Positions 1 through 7,979 of a DNA stretch of 64,000 nt are shown here, piece after piece; the first letter of the stretch is position 1, and each line of letters starts with the position of its first letter. The notes under the pieces are model-generated. The model made no database searches. It saw nothing but the letters and a program-made list of their open reading frames with translations, and was not told the DNA's origin. The DNA comes from Micromonospora sp. CP22 (GTDB lineage Bacteria; Actinomycetota; Actinomycetes; Mycobacteriales; Micromonosporaceae). The DNA lies in NCBI RefSeq assembly GCF_009712475.1, contig NZ_VCJO01000001.1, forward strand, positions 186,001-250,000, read 5' to 3'. The translations under genes and the position numbers were made by a program.

Positions 1-121
1 GTTGGTGTGCCTGAATGACGAGAAACGCCACGGGCACCAGGAGTGCCGTGGCGAGTAGCAGCGGCAACAGCCGGCCCGGTGTTCGGGATCGGCGACGCAC
101 CCGCGAAGCGGGAACGGTCAT
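1..121 (-). CDS. secreted or membrane-anchored protein, N-terminal fragment
   Basis: Only the first 40 codons lie in the window; the gene runs off the left edge. The ATG at 121 sits seven bases behind a GGAGGAG ribosome binding site. The fragment has an arginine-rich start (R7, R9-R11, R13) followed by a hydrophobic stretch at about residues 18-36, which is a typical secretion signal or N-terminal anchor. The body of the protein is not visible, so no function can be given. It is transcribed divergently from the hydrolase-ABC gene. Confidence 0.6.
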   Translation of the reverse strand, partial: MTVPASRVRRRSRTPGRLLPLLLATALLVPVAFLVIQAHQ

Positions 122-491
122 GGTTTGTCTCCTCCGGCGTGGCGCAGGGTTGTCCGACGGCGTCGACGAGCCGGTCCCGTGCGCCGGACCGGAAAACTAA
201 TCGAAGCCCGCAGGTCTGGGATCGGTCTGCAACCGTCAGCTTTGCGTCACTTCGAGCGATGTGACTTACGGCGATCGATTTCTGCACCGTCGGTGGCGCT
301 GGTCCAGGGGATAGGCGCGCTTCAGTATGGAATCGGTGAAAGGCGGGAATTTCCATGATGTGAGTTCGCCCTGAAGGTTCGCCGACTGGACGCTGTGCGG
401 ACGACCGCCGCCGGATGACGATCGGGCTACCAGAACGGACGTACGGCGGATCTCAGCTAATACTCAGGTCGCGGGCCGTACCGTGTGCCCA
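122..491. other. divergent intergenic region, no gene seen
   Basis: This 370-base gap separates the two divergent genes at the left end. Short reading frames here look like noise: they have no ribosome binding site and no recognisable protein. A TAATACT string at 458-464 could be the -10 box of the rightward gene, but I see no good -35 partner. ATGGAA and TTCCAT form a loose inverted repeat around 327-356. Confidence 0.4.
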
Positions 492-3359
492 ATGAGATCG
501 CCGTTCTCGGCCGCGCGGATCCGACGCGCCCTGCCCACCGGTCGCCGGGCCGTCGCCGCCACGGTGGCCGCCGGTCTGCTGGCGGTCGCCCTGGTGTGGG
601 CGGCCTGGCCGGACCGACCGGGCTTCCGCACCGAGTCCGCGATGCTCACCGTCCGTTCCGGACCCAACGGCGACGAGCCGGTCGACCTGGACACCACGCT
701 GTATCTCCCGCGTGACGCCGCCGCTGGTAGTGCGGTCCCGGCGGTGCTGCTCGCCCACGGCTTCGGCGGCACCAAGGAATCCGTCCGAGCCGACGCCGAG
801 GATCTGGCCGACCGGGGCTACGTCGTCCTGACCTGGACCGCTCGCGGCTTCGGCCGCAGCGGTGGCCAGATCCACCTGGACAGCCCCGACCACGAGGTTC
901 GCGACGCCCAGCGGTTGCTGGACTGGCTCGCCGAGCGTCCGGAGGTCCGTACCGACGCCGCGGGTGACCCCCGGGTGGGCGTGGTCGGCGGCTCCTACGG
1001 CGGCGCCCTGGCGCTGCTGCTCGCCGCGCAGGACCAGCGGGTGGACGCCATCGTTCCCATGATCACCTGGAATGACCTGTCCCGTGCCTTCCTGCCGGAG
1101 AGCACCGGTGGCGAGCCGGTCGACGGCGTGTTCAAGTCCGGCTGGGCCGGGATCTTCTTCGGGGCCGGCGGAAACCTCGGCTCCGGCCCGGCCGGAATGA
1201 CCGGCACCAGCGCCGAGACTCCGGAGGGCGCGCCGGGTGCCGGGCCACCCAGCCCCGCGCCCGGTCAGGGCCCCGGCACCGCACCCGGCGCACCGACCGG
1301 CGGCGGGCTGCCCGATCCCGCCTGCGGCCGGTTCGCCGCCGACGTCTGCGCCGCATATCTGCGCATCGCCACCACCGGGCGGGCCGACCAGGCCGCCGTG
1401 GACCTGCTGCGTCGGTCCAGCCCGGCCGGTGTGCTGAATCGGATCGAGGCGCCCACCCTGCTGATCCAGGGCGCGGCCGACACCCTCTTCCCGCTCGGTG
1501 AGGCCGACGCCAATGCCCGGGGCATCGCCGCGAACGGCACGCAGGTGCGGGTGGCCTGGTTCACCGGCGGGCACGACGGCGGCTCCGGGCCGCAGACCGA
1601 CTCCGACCGGGTCAGGTTCCTCACCGCGCAGTGGCTCGACCACTGGGTCGCGGGGACCGGGGTGGCGCCGGGCCAGACCTTCACCTTCTCCCGCATCGCC
1701 GGCTTCGACGCGATGGACCGGGGCCTGGTCGCCACCGGCTACCGCACCGACGACTACCCCGGTATCGGCGGCGACTCGCGCACCGAGGTGACCGTGACCG
1801 GCCCGGCCCAGCCGGTGGCCAACCCGCCCGGCGGCAACCCCGCCGCGATCTCCTCGGTGCCGTTCGCCGGCTCGTTGGGGTCGCTGCTCGGCGGGGTGGC
1901 CGGTGACATACCGGGGCAACACGGCCGGTTCGAGTCCGAGCCGCTGGCCGAGGCGGTCGACATCGTCGGCGCGCCGACCGTGTCCCTGCGCGTCGCCTCC
2001 AGCAGCGGCGAGGCGGTCCTCTTCGCCAAGCTCTACGTGGTCGACCCGGAAGGGGCGGCCACCCTGCCCAGCGGACTGATCGCGCCGATCCGGCTCAGCG
2101 GCCTGCCGGACAGCATCGACGCCGCGGCGCCGGTCACCGTGACCCTGCCCGCGATCGTCCACCGGGTGGAGGCCGGGCACCGGCTCCGCCTGGTGGTGGC
2201 CACCTCGGACCAGGCGTACACGACCCCGAGCGAGCCGGTCGTCCACACGGTCGCGGTCGGTGACGACCCGGTCAGCCTGCCGACGGTCGACGCCGACCCG
2301 ATCCCCACCGAGGCGGTCCTCTGGCGCTGGATCCTGGTGGGGCTGCTCGCCGCGATCGTGATCGGGCTCGTGGTGCTCGTCGCCGTGCTGCGCCGGCGGC
2401 ACCGTCGCCAGGACACCTCGGTGCATCCGGAGTACGCGAACACGCCGCTGGCGGTACGCCGACTGCGCAAGGAGTACGCCGACGGTTTCGTCGCGGTCTC
2501 CGAGGTGGACTTCGAGGTGCATCCCGGTCAGGTGGTCGGGCTGCTCGGGCCCAACGGCGCCGGTAAGACCACCACGCTGCGGGTGCTGATGGGGCTGACC
2601 CAGCCGACCGCAGGGGAGATCTACGTCTTCGGGCACCGGCTGGTACCCGGCTCACCCGTGCTGTCGCGGATCGGCGCGCTGGTGGAGGGGCCGGGATTCC
2701 TGCCGCACCTGTCCGGTCTGGAGAACCTCAAGGCGTACTGGCGGGCGACCGGCCGACCGGAGGCCGACGCCCACTTCGAGCAGGCCCTGGAGATCGCCGG
2801 GCTGGGTTCGTCGGTGCACCGGCGGGTGCGCAAGTACAGCCACGGCATGCGGCAGCGGCTGGCCATCGCCCAGGCCATGCTCGGCCTGCCGGAACTGCTG
2901 GTGCTCGACGAACCGACCGACGGGCTGGACCCGCCGCAGATCGCCGAGATGCGTCGGGTGCTCCAGCGGTACGCCACCGACGGTCGGGCGGTGCTGGTCT
3001 CCAGCCACCTGCTCGCCGAGGTGGAGCAGACATGCACCCACGCCGTGGTGGTGAACAAGGGCCGGATCGTGGCTTCCGGACCGGTCGAGGAGATCGTCGG
3101 TGACTCGCCCAGCGTGCTGGTCGAGGTGAGCGACGCGGTCGCCGCCCGGGACGTGCTCGACGGTCTCGGTGGCGTACGCGTCCTGGACGACGCCGACGGA
3201 CAGTTGGTGGTCGACACCAACGGCACCGCCCGCAGCGAGGTGGTTGCCGAGTTGGTCCGGGCCGGGATCGCGGTGGACCGGGTGGTGCCCCGGCGTCGCC
3301 TGGAGGACGCATTCCTCGCCCTCGTGGGTGAGAATTCCCGAGGAAGCGGGGACCGGTGA
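492..3359 (+). CDS. alpha/beta hydrolase fused to ABC transporter ATPase
   Basis: One 955-residue chain joins two enzymes. A membrane segment (about residues 18-39) is followed by an S15/CocE-like alpha/beta hydrolase with nucleophile motif GGSYGG (Ser168), probable acid Asp330 and His361, a Pro/Gly-rich insert near 240-280, and a C-terminal region like the jelly roll of X-Pro dipeptidyl peptidases. A second membrane segment (about 614-636) leads to an ABC ATPase with Walker A GPNGAGKT (686-693), signature YSHGMRQR (782-789) and Walker B ending Asp806-Glu807. The implied topology puts the hydrolase outside and the ATPase inside. The next gene, overlapping by one base, is the permease. A GTG at 483 is an alternative start. 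Substrate unknown; the ATPase resembles drug or antibiotic exporters. Confidence 0.85.
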   Translation: MRSPFSAARIRRALPTGRRAVAATVAAGLLAVALVWAAWPDRPGFRTESAMLTVRSGPNGDEPVDLDTTLYLPRDAAAGSAVPAVLLAHGFGGTKESVRADAEDLADRGYVVLTWTARGFGRSGGQIHLDSPDHEVRDAQRLLDWLAERPEVRTDAAGDPRVGVVGGSYGGALALLLAAQDQRVDAIVPMITWNDLSRAFLPESTGGEPVDGVFKSGWAGIFFGAGGNLGSGPAGMTGTSAETPEGAPGAGPPSPAPGQGPGTAPGAPTGGGLPDPACGRFAADVCAAYLRIATTGRADQAAVDLLRRSSPAGVLNRIEAPTLLIQGAADTLFPLGEADANARGIAANGTQVRVAWFTGGHDGGSGPQTDSDRVRFLTAQWLDHWVAGTGVAPGQTFTFSRIAGFDAMDRGLVATGYRTDDYPGIGGDSRTEVTVTGPAQPVANPPGGNPAAISSVPFAGSLGSLLGGVAGDIPGQHGRFESEPLAEAVDIVGAPTVSLRVASSSGEAVLFAKLYVVDPEGAATLPSGLIAPIRLSGLPDSIDAAAPVTVTLPAIVHRVEAGHRLRLVVATSDQAYTTPSEPVVHTVAVGDDPVSLPTVDADPIPTEAVLWRWILVGLLAAIVIGLVVLVAVLRRRHRRQDTSVHPEYANTPLAVRRLRKEYADGFVAVSEVDFEVHPGQVVGLLGPNGAGKTTTLRVLMGLTQPTAGEIYVFGHRLVPGSPVLSRIGALVEGPGFLPHLSGLENLKAYWRATGRPEADAHFEQALEIAGLGSSVHRRVRKYSHGMRQRLAIAQAMLGLPELLVLDEPTDGLDPPQIAEMRRVLQRYATDGRAVLVSSHLLAEVEQTCTHAVVVNKGRIVASGPVEEIVGDSPSVLVEVSDAVAARDVLDGLGGVRVLDDADGQLVVDTNGTARSEVVAELVRAGIAVDRVVPRRRLEDAFLALVGENSRGSGDR

Positions 3360-4258
3360 TGACGCGCTCGACTGTCGACCCGACGCCGGAGCAGACCGGA
3401 GTGGCCGCCTCGGGTGCGGCGACCGGTTACCGGCCCGCCCGGACGCTGCCGTTCGGTGCGGAGTTCCGCAGGCAGGCATCGCGCCGACGCACCCAGCTGG
3501 CGCTCGGCTTCATGGTGCTGCTGCCGTTGATCATTCTGATCGCGTTCCAGTTCGACACGAACGACGACGACAACGGCAGAGGCGAGTTCGGCAGCCTGAT
3601 CGATCTCGCCACCTCGGGTGGGCTCAATTTCGCTCTCTTCACCATCTTCGTGTCGGCCTCTTTTCTGCTGGTCGTGGTGGTGGCGCTGTTCTGCGGCGAC
3701 ACGGTGGCGAGTGAGGCGAGTTGGGGGAGTCTGCGTTACCTGCTGGCGATCCCGGTGCCGCGGGCTCGACTGCTCACGGTGAAACTGCTGGTCGCGCTCA
3801 CGTACTCGGCGCTGGCGTTGGTGCTGCTCGCCGGTACGGCCCTCACCATCGGCACGCTGCGCTACGGCTGGTCGCCGCTGCGCAGCACGGTCGCCGCGCA
3901 GTTGGAGCCGGGCGAGGGGCTGCTGCGGCTGCTTGCCGTGCTCGGCTACCTGGCCATCGTCCTGCTGGTGGTCGCGGGTCTGGCGTTCCTGCTCTCGGTG
4001 ACCACCGACGCGGCGCTCGGCGCGGTGGGCGGTGCTGTGCTGCTCTGGATCCTCTCCAGCATCCTGGACCAGATCACCGCGCTCGGCGTGATCCGGTCGT
4101 TCCTGCCGACCCACTACAGCACCGCGTGGTTGGGCTTGCTCTCCACGCCGGTGCAGACCGACGACATCGTCCGGGGCACCGTCTCGGCGGTCTGCTACGC
4201 GACCGTTTTCTGGGGTCTGGCCTTCTGGCGCTTCACCCGCAAGGACGTCACCAGCTGA
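3359..4258 (+). CDS. ABC-2 type transporter permease
   Basis: A 299-residue membrane protein with about six hydrophobic segments: one near residue 45, two after a hydrophilic loop rich in Asp and Asn, and three in the C-terminal half. It starts in a TGATG junction with the hydrolase-ABC gene (ATG 3359; a GTG at 3356 is also possible), so the two are almost certainly translated together and form one transporter. The motif GDTVASEASWGSLRYLL is typical of ABC-2 permeases just after the second segment. Direction and substrate cannot be read from the sequence; the family usually exports. Confidence 0.85.
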   Translation: MTRSTVDPTPEQTGVAASGAATGYRPARTLPFGAEFRRQASRRRTQLALGFMVLLPLIILIAFQFDTNDDDNGRGEFGSLIDLATSGGLNFALFTIFVSASFLLVVVVALFCGDTVASEASWGSLRYLLAIPVPRARLLTVKLLVALTYSALALVLLAGTALTIGTLRYGWSPLRSTVAAQLEPGEGLLRLLAVLGYLAIVLLVVAGLAFLLSVTTDAALGAVGGAVLLWILSSILDQITALGVIRSFLPTHYSTAWLGLLSTPVQTDDIVRGTVSAVCYATVFWGLAFWRFTRKDVTS

Positions 4259-4341
4259 CTTATGCCTGGTCGGCCGCTGTTCACTTTACGGCTGGCGAAA
4301 CGGAGGGCTGTCTCGCGGAAGTTCCGACGGCTAAGCTTGAT

Positions 4342-4357
4342 GTGGGAGCGTTCCCAC
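4342..4357. promoter_or_regulatory. LacI-family operator-like palindrome
   Basis: GTGGGAGCGTTCCCAC is palindromic except at the two centre bases. Its core differs by one base from TGGGAGCGCTCCCA, the CebR operator for cellobiose control in streptomycetes. It lies about 75 bases upstream of the DoxX gene, in a stretch that is less GC-rich than its surroundings. No LacI-type regulator gene is present in the window. Confidence 0.5.
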
Positions 4358-4431
4358 GTAGAGAGATTGCATCGACAACTATCTATAGATCTCGCATTCT
4401 GGTACCACCACCCCACTAGTAGGAGGTACCA

Positions 4432-4878
4432 ATGCGAGTTGACCGGTTCGGCGGGCCGGCATTGTCCCTGTTCCGCATTGTGATCGGGTTACTCTTCCTG
4501 ATTCACGGCATGTCGTCTGTGTTCGGTCTCTTCGGCGGCAACCGTGGCACCGGCGAGGCGGTGCCACTCGGCGAGTGGCCCGGCTGGTACGCCGCGCTGA
4601 TCCAACTGCTCTGCGGCGGCCTGGTGCTCCTGGGGCTGTTCACCCGGCCCGCGGCTCTGCTGGCGTCGGGTTCGATGGCCTACGCGTACTTCGTGGTCCA
4701 TCAGCCCGAGGCGCTGCTGCCGATGCGTAACCACGGCGAGTTGTCGGTGCTCTTCTGCTGGTCGTTCTTCCTGGTCGCGGTGCTCGGTCCGGGTACCTGG
4801 GCGGTGGACAACCTGTGGCGACGAGGTGCGTCGACGGTCGCCGTCGGTGAGGACGAACGACGTTCCGTGCCGGCCTGA
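4432..4878 (+). CDS. DoxX family membrane protein
   Basis: 148 residues with four hydrophobic segments (about residues 10-30, 50-70, 75-92 and 100-120), the usual length and layout of DoxX proteins. The conserved opening arginine, the IHG motif of helix 1 and the tail after the last helix fit the family. DoxX homologues have been linked to redox and thiol-stress complexes in mycobacteria, but the role here is unknown. The start is set by AGGAGG five bases before the ATG. It stands alone between the ABC pair and thrC. Confidence 0.8.
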   Translation: MRVDRFGGPALSLFRIVIGLLFLIHGMSSVFGLFGGNRGTGEAVPLGEWPGWYAALIQLLCGGLVLLGLFTRPAALLASGSMAYAYFVVHQPEALLPMRNHGELSVLFCWSFFLVAVLGPGTWAVDNLWRRGASTVAVGEDERRSVPA

Positions 4879-5007
4879 CCGGCGACGCTCGGCGGCGGTG
4901 CCGGTGGGTGCGACCGGCACCGCCCAGGCGGGTTCGACCGCTCACAAGCTGGGATTGACCTGCGACGGCCCCAGTCGGAGTGCCTAGACTCGGCGGCACA
5001 ACTGCAT

Positions 5008-5145
5008 ACCTCATCCAGAGGGGCTGAGGGATACGGCCCGACGACGCCCCGGCAACCACCTCGCGCGCTCGACGCTGAGCGTCCTGCGGGGCAGGTGCCA
5101 ATTCCGTCCCCGCCGCAGGGTGCGATGCGGGGAAAGATGAGAGGA
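5008..5145 (+). promoter_or_regulatory. SAM-I (S-box) riboswitch of thrC
   Basis: The leader contains the S-box core in order: CTCATC (5010-5015) with AGAG; the P2/kink-turn strand GAGGGAtacGGCCC; GCCCCGGCAACC; a P3 closed by CACCT and AGGTG; CCAATTCC; a P4 hairpin CCCCGC/GCGGGG; and GATGAG (5136-5141), which closes P1 with CTCATC. A P4 after AATTCC favours SAM-I over SAM-IV. The 3' strand of P1 runs into the thrC Shine-Dalgarno (GAGAGGA, 5139-5145), so SAM binding should block translation directly. A TAGACT box at 4985-4990 may be the -10 element. Confidence 0.85.
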
Positions 5146-5152
5146 CTTCGAC

Positions 5153-6439
5153 ATGACGTCGACGCTCGCCCCGTCCGGCATCGACACCTCCGCCAGCCCC
5201 GCCCGTGCCCTGGTCTGCCGGGCCTGTTCGGCTCGATACCCGCTGGCTGCCCAGCACGCCTGTTACGAGTGCTTCGGCCCGCTGGAGGTCGACTACGACC
5301 CGGCGGCACTCGCCACCGTGACCCGCGAGCAGATCGAGGCCGGCCCGCGCAACCTCTGGCGCTACGCCGCTCTGCTGCCCGTCGGCCAGGACCCGGCCAC
5401 CAGGGTCACCCTGGACCCGGGGTTCACGCCGCTGGTGGCCGCCGACCGGCTCGCCGCCGAGTTGGGCATCACCGCGCCGCTGTGGGTCAAGGACGACAGC
5501 GCCAACCCCACCCACTCGTTCAAGGACCGGGTGGTGTCGGTGGCGCTGACCGCCGCCCGGGCGCTCGGCTTCTCCCGGTTCGCCTGCGCCTCCACCGGCA
5601 ACCTCGCCAACTCCGTCGCCGCGCACGCCGCCCGGGTGGGTACGCCGTCGGTGGTCTTCATCCCCAGTGACCTGGAGCAGGGCAAGGTCGTCACCACCGC
5701 CGTCTACGGCGGTGATCTGGTCGCCATCGACGGGTCCTACGACGACGTGAACCGGCTCTGCGGCGAGTTGGTCGAGACCGACGAGTTCGAGGACACCGCG
5801 TTCGTCAACGTCAACGTGCGGCCGTACTACGCGGAGGGATCCAAGACGCTCGGCTACGAGGTGGCCGAGCAGCTCGGTTGGCGGATCCCGGCCCAGGTGG
5901 TCATCCCGATGGCCTCCGGCGAACTGCTCACCAAGATCGACAAGGCGTTCAGTGAGCTGGTCGAGATCGGCCTGGTCGAGGCGCCGGCCGACGGCTGGAA
6001 GGTCTTCGGCGCGCAGTCGACCGGGTGCAACCCGATCGCCACCGCATTGCACGCCGGCACCGACGCCATCACCCCGGTCAAGCCCACCGGCATCGCCAAG
6101 TCGCTGAACATCGGTGACCCGGCGGCGGGACTGTACGCCCTGGAGGCGGTGCGGCGTACCGATGGCTGGATGGACCACGCCGACGACGACGAGATCCGGG
6201 CGGCGGTGCGGCTGCTGGCGCGTACCACCGGGGTCTTCGCGGAGACGGCCGGTGGCGTGACCGTGGCGGTGCTGCGCAAGCTGGTCGAGTCGGGCCGGCT
6301 GGACCCGGCCGCCGAGACGGTGGTGTTCAACACCGGCGAAGGGCTGAAGACGCTCGACGCGGTCGCCGGTCAGGTGGGCCCCACCCACCGGATCAAGCCC
6401 TCGTTGCGGGCCGCCCGGGACGCGGGCCTGCTGGGCTGA
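5153..6439 (+). CDS. thrC: threonine synthase
   Basis: 428 residues. It converts O-phosphohomoserine to threonine with pyridoxal phosphate. The PLP lysine is Lys124 in the motif SFKDR, and a glycine-rich phosphate loop (STGNLANS) follows. A CxxC-x11-CxxC cluster at the N-terminus (Cys22, 25, 37, 40) looks like a small zinc ribbon, seen in many thrC products of this class. The gene is alone, not with hom or thrB, and lies directly behind a SAM-I riboswitch. Homoserine phosphate is the branch point to threonine, so SAM control ties threonine formation to methionine status. Confidence 0.92.
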   Translation: MTSTLAPSGIDTSASPARALVCRACSARYPLAAQHACYECFGPLEVDYDPAALATVTREQIEAGPRNLWRYAALLPVGQDPATRVTLDPGFTPLVAADRLAAELGITAPLWVKDDSANPTHSFKDRVVSVALTAARALGFSRFACASTGNLANSVAAHAARVGTPSVVFIPSDLEQGKVVTTAVYGGDLVAIDGSYDDVNRLCGELVETDEFEDTAFVNVNVRPYYAEGSKTLGYEVAEQLGWRIPAQVVIPMASGELLTKIDKAFSELVEIGLVEAPADGWKVFGAQSTGCNPIATALHAGTDAITPVKPTGIAKSLNIGDPAAGLYALEAVRRTDGWMDHADDDEIRAAVRLLARTTGVFAETAGGVTVAVLRKLVESGRLDPAAETVVFNTGEGLKTLDAVAGQVGPTHRIKPSLRAARDAGLLG

Positions 6440-6621
6440 CCCGACCCGTGGGCTGTAAGCGGCATTTCGCAGGGAGTGAGCAAAACACGCCCCCGGGGAC
6501 TTGACGGCCGCAAACGGACGGCGCAAGATGCTCCGTGCGGGAGGGCGTTTCGCCGTAGACTTTCAGTCTTTACGACCCAGCGCCGGAGGCGTTGTGCGAT
6601 CGACCCTCCCGACCAACGTCC

Positions 6622-6653
6622 GAGCGGGCCAGCGAGAACTCGCTGGCCCGCTC
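6622..6653 (+). terminator. hairpin terminator downstream of thrC
   Basis: GAGCGGGCCAGCGAG pairs perfectly with the strand after a two-base centre (15 bp stem). No T-run follows, as is common in actinobacteria. It lies about 180 bases after the thrC stop. Confidence 0.6.
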
Positions 6654-6679
6654 GCCTGTCTGTGGCGCATGCTGCCGCG

Positions 6680-6794
6680 ATGACTGTCACCGTCACCCCC
6701 TTCGGCCCCGCCGACGAGCAGACGATCGAGTAGGCATGCCCGATCGGCGCGGCGTACGTCGCCGCCGACCTGCCCGATTACCCACCCTTGTCCG
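6680..6794 (+). pseudogene. stump of a duplicated GNAT acetyltransferase
   Basis: A start at 6680 encodes MTVTVTPFGPADEQTIE and then hits a TAG at 6731. Reading through the stop, the frame continues with AAYVAADLPDYP before degenerating. This matches the first 35 residues of the acetyltransferase 230 bases downstream (MAITVTPYDSTDEAALD, then an alanine-rich stretch ending DLPDLP). It is therefore the decayed N-terminal end of a tandem paralogue. I see nothing of the remaining 300 residues. Confidence 0.65.
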
Positions 6795-6906
6795 GCAACG
6801 GTTCTCGGCGATGATCTGCCATCAGATGCCGGGCACGTGTCGATCAGCCGGTGACCGGCGGAAAACCGGTGGCGGTGAGCGTCGGCCGCCCGGCAGGCTC
6901 GCGCCC

Positions 6907-7926
6907 ATGGCCATCACTGTCACGCCGTACGACTCCACCGACGAGGCAGCGCTCGACGACGCGTACCGGGTCGTCGCCGCAGCGCAGGCGGTGGACCTGC
7001 CCGACCTGCCGGTGGGGGACCGCGACGAGTTCGAGCTGCTGGTCGCCCACCCGCCGTACGGCAGCGTGATCCACCAGGCGTTGGCCCGGCGTGACGGTGT
7101 GGCCGCCGGGCACCTGCGGATGCGGCTACCGCAGCTGGACAACACCGCGATGGCCACCGTCGAGCTGACCGTCGACCCGGCGCAGCGTCGGCGCGGCGTG
7201 GGCCGGGCGCTGCTGGCGTACGCCCGGAAGGTGGCCGTCGAACAGGGCCGGAAACGGCTGTTCGGCGAGACCCCGGGCCCGCTGCCCGGCGGGCCGGGGC
7301 GCCCGGCGCCCGGGGCGGCCTTCGCGGCGGACGCCGGAGCACAGGCCGCGCTGGCCGAGGTGCGGCGGCGGCTGGAGCCCTCGCGGCTCGACCAGGCGAG
7401 CCTGACCGCGCTGCTCGACGCCGCCCGCGAGCGGGCCGCCGGCTACCGGACGGTGGCGTGGCAGGGGGCGGTCGCCGAGGAGTACGTGGCCGACATCGCC
7501 CGACTGGAGGGCCGGCTGCTCATCGACGCGCCGATGGGTGACCTCGTCATCGAGGCGGAGCAGGTGGATGCCGTGCGGATCCGGGAGTCGGAGCGGGTCC
7601 AGCGGCTGCGGGGACGACGGCGCTACCACGTCGGCGCGGTGCACGAGGCGACCGGTCGAATGGTCGCCTGGACGGTCATCGACCGGGGGCCGTCCACGCC
7701 GTGGCACGCCTGGCAGGAGATCACCATCGTCGACCCGGCGCACCGGGGCCACCGCCTCGGTCTGCTCGTCAAGGTCGAGAACCTCAGGCACGCGTTGGCC
7801 CACGAGCCGGAGCTACGCGCGATCGACACCTGGAACGCGGCGGCCAACGAGCACATGATCAGCATCAACGAGCAGCTCGGCTTCTGCCCGGTCGACGCCT
7901 GGACCGACTGGCAGCTCGCCATCTGA
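6907..7926 (+). CDS. tandem-domain GNAT N-acetyltransferase
   Basis: 339 residues forming two GNAT folds. The first carries the acetyl-CoA loop RRRGVGRALL near residue 95. The second, less canonical, has HRGHRLGLLVK near 280, followed by NEHMISINEQLGF, the usual end of a GNAT domain. The layout recalls mycothiol synthase, but the true mshD is elsewhere in the window, so this is a different member; substrate unknown. The start ATG 6907 was chosen because it matches the N-terminus of the neighbouring paralogue stump; longer frames upstream run through that stump. Confidence 0.8.
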   Translation: MAITVTPYDSTDEAALDDAYRVVAAAQAVDLPDLPVGDRDEFELLVAHPPYGSVIHQALARRDGVAAGHLRMRLPQLDNTAMATVELTVDPAQRRRGVGRALLAYARKVAVEQGRKRLFGETPGPLPGGPGRPAPGAAFAADAGAQAALAEVRRRLEPSRLDQASLTALLDAARERAAGYRTVAWQGAVAEEYVADIARLEGRLLIDAPMGDLVIEAEQVDAVRIRESERVQRLRGRRRYHVGAVHEATGRMVAWTVIDRGPSTPWHAWQEITIVDPAHRGHRLGLLVKVENLRHALAHEPELRAIDTWNAAANEHMISINEQLGFCPVDAWTDWQLAI

Positions 7927-7979
7927 AGTTGTGACACGCCCCTACTGATCTGAGGGCTTGGTGTTGCATGATGGCGGGC

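Noticed and set aside
453..2636. A long open frame on the minus strand opposite the hydrolase-ABC gene
   Set aside because: It is rich in Arg, Gly, His and Asp with no domain, and is the usual mirror of a GC-rich coding strand. The plus strand has clear catalytic motifs.
4955..4990. TTGACC and TAGACT as a complete thrC promoter
   Set aside because: The spacer is 24 bases, too long for a normal housekeeping promoter. Only the -10 box is kept as a candidate.
5008..5145. SAM-IV or T-box as the identity of the thrC leader
   Set aside because: A hairpin follows AATTCC in the place of SAM-I P4, and the kink-turn strand is present. There is no T-box specifier loop or TGGN sequence.
6592..6906. A longer N-terminus for the acetyltransferase at 6907
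   Set aside because: The extra residues cross the decayed paralogue in another frame and look unlike a protein. The ATG at 6907 matches the paralogue's own start.
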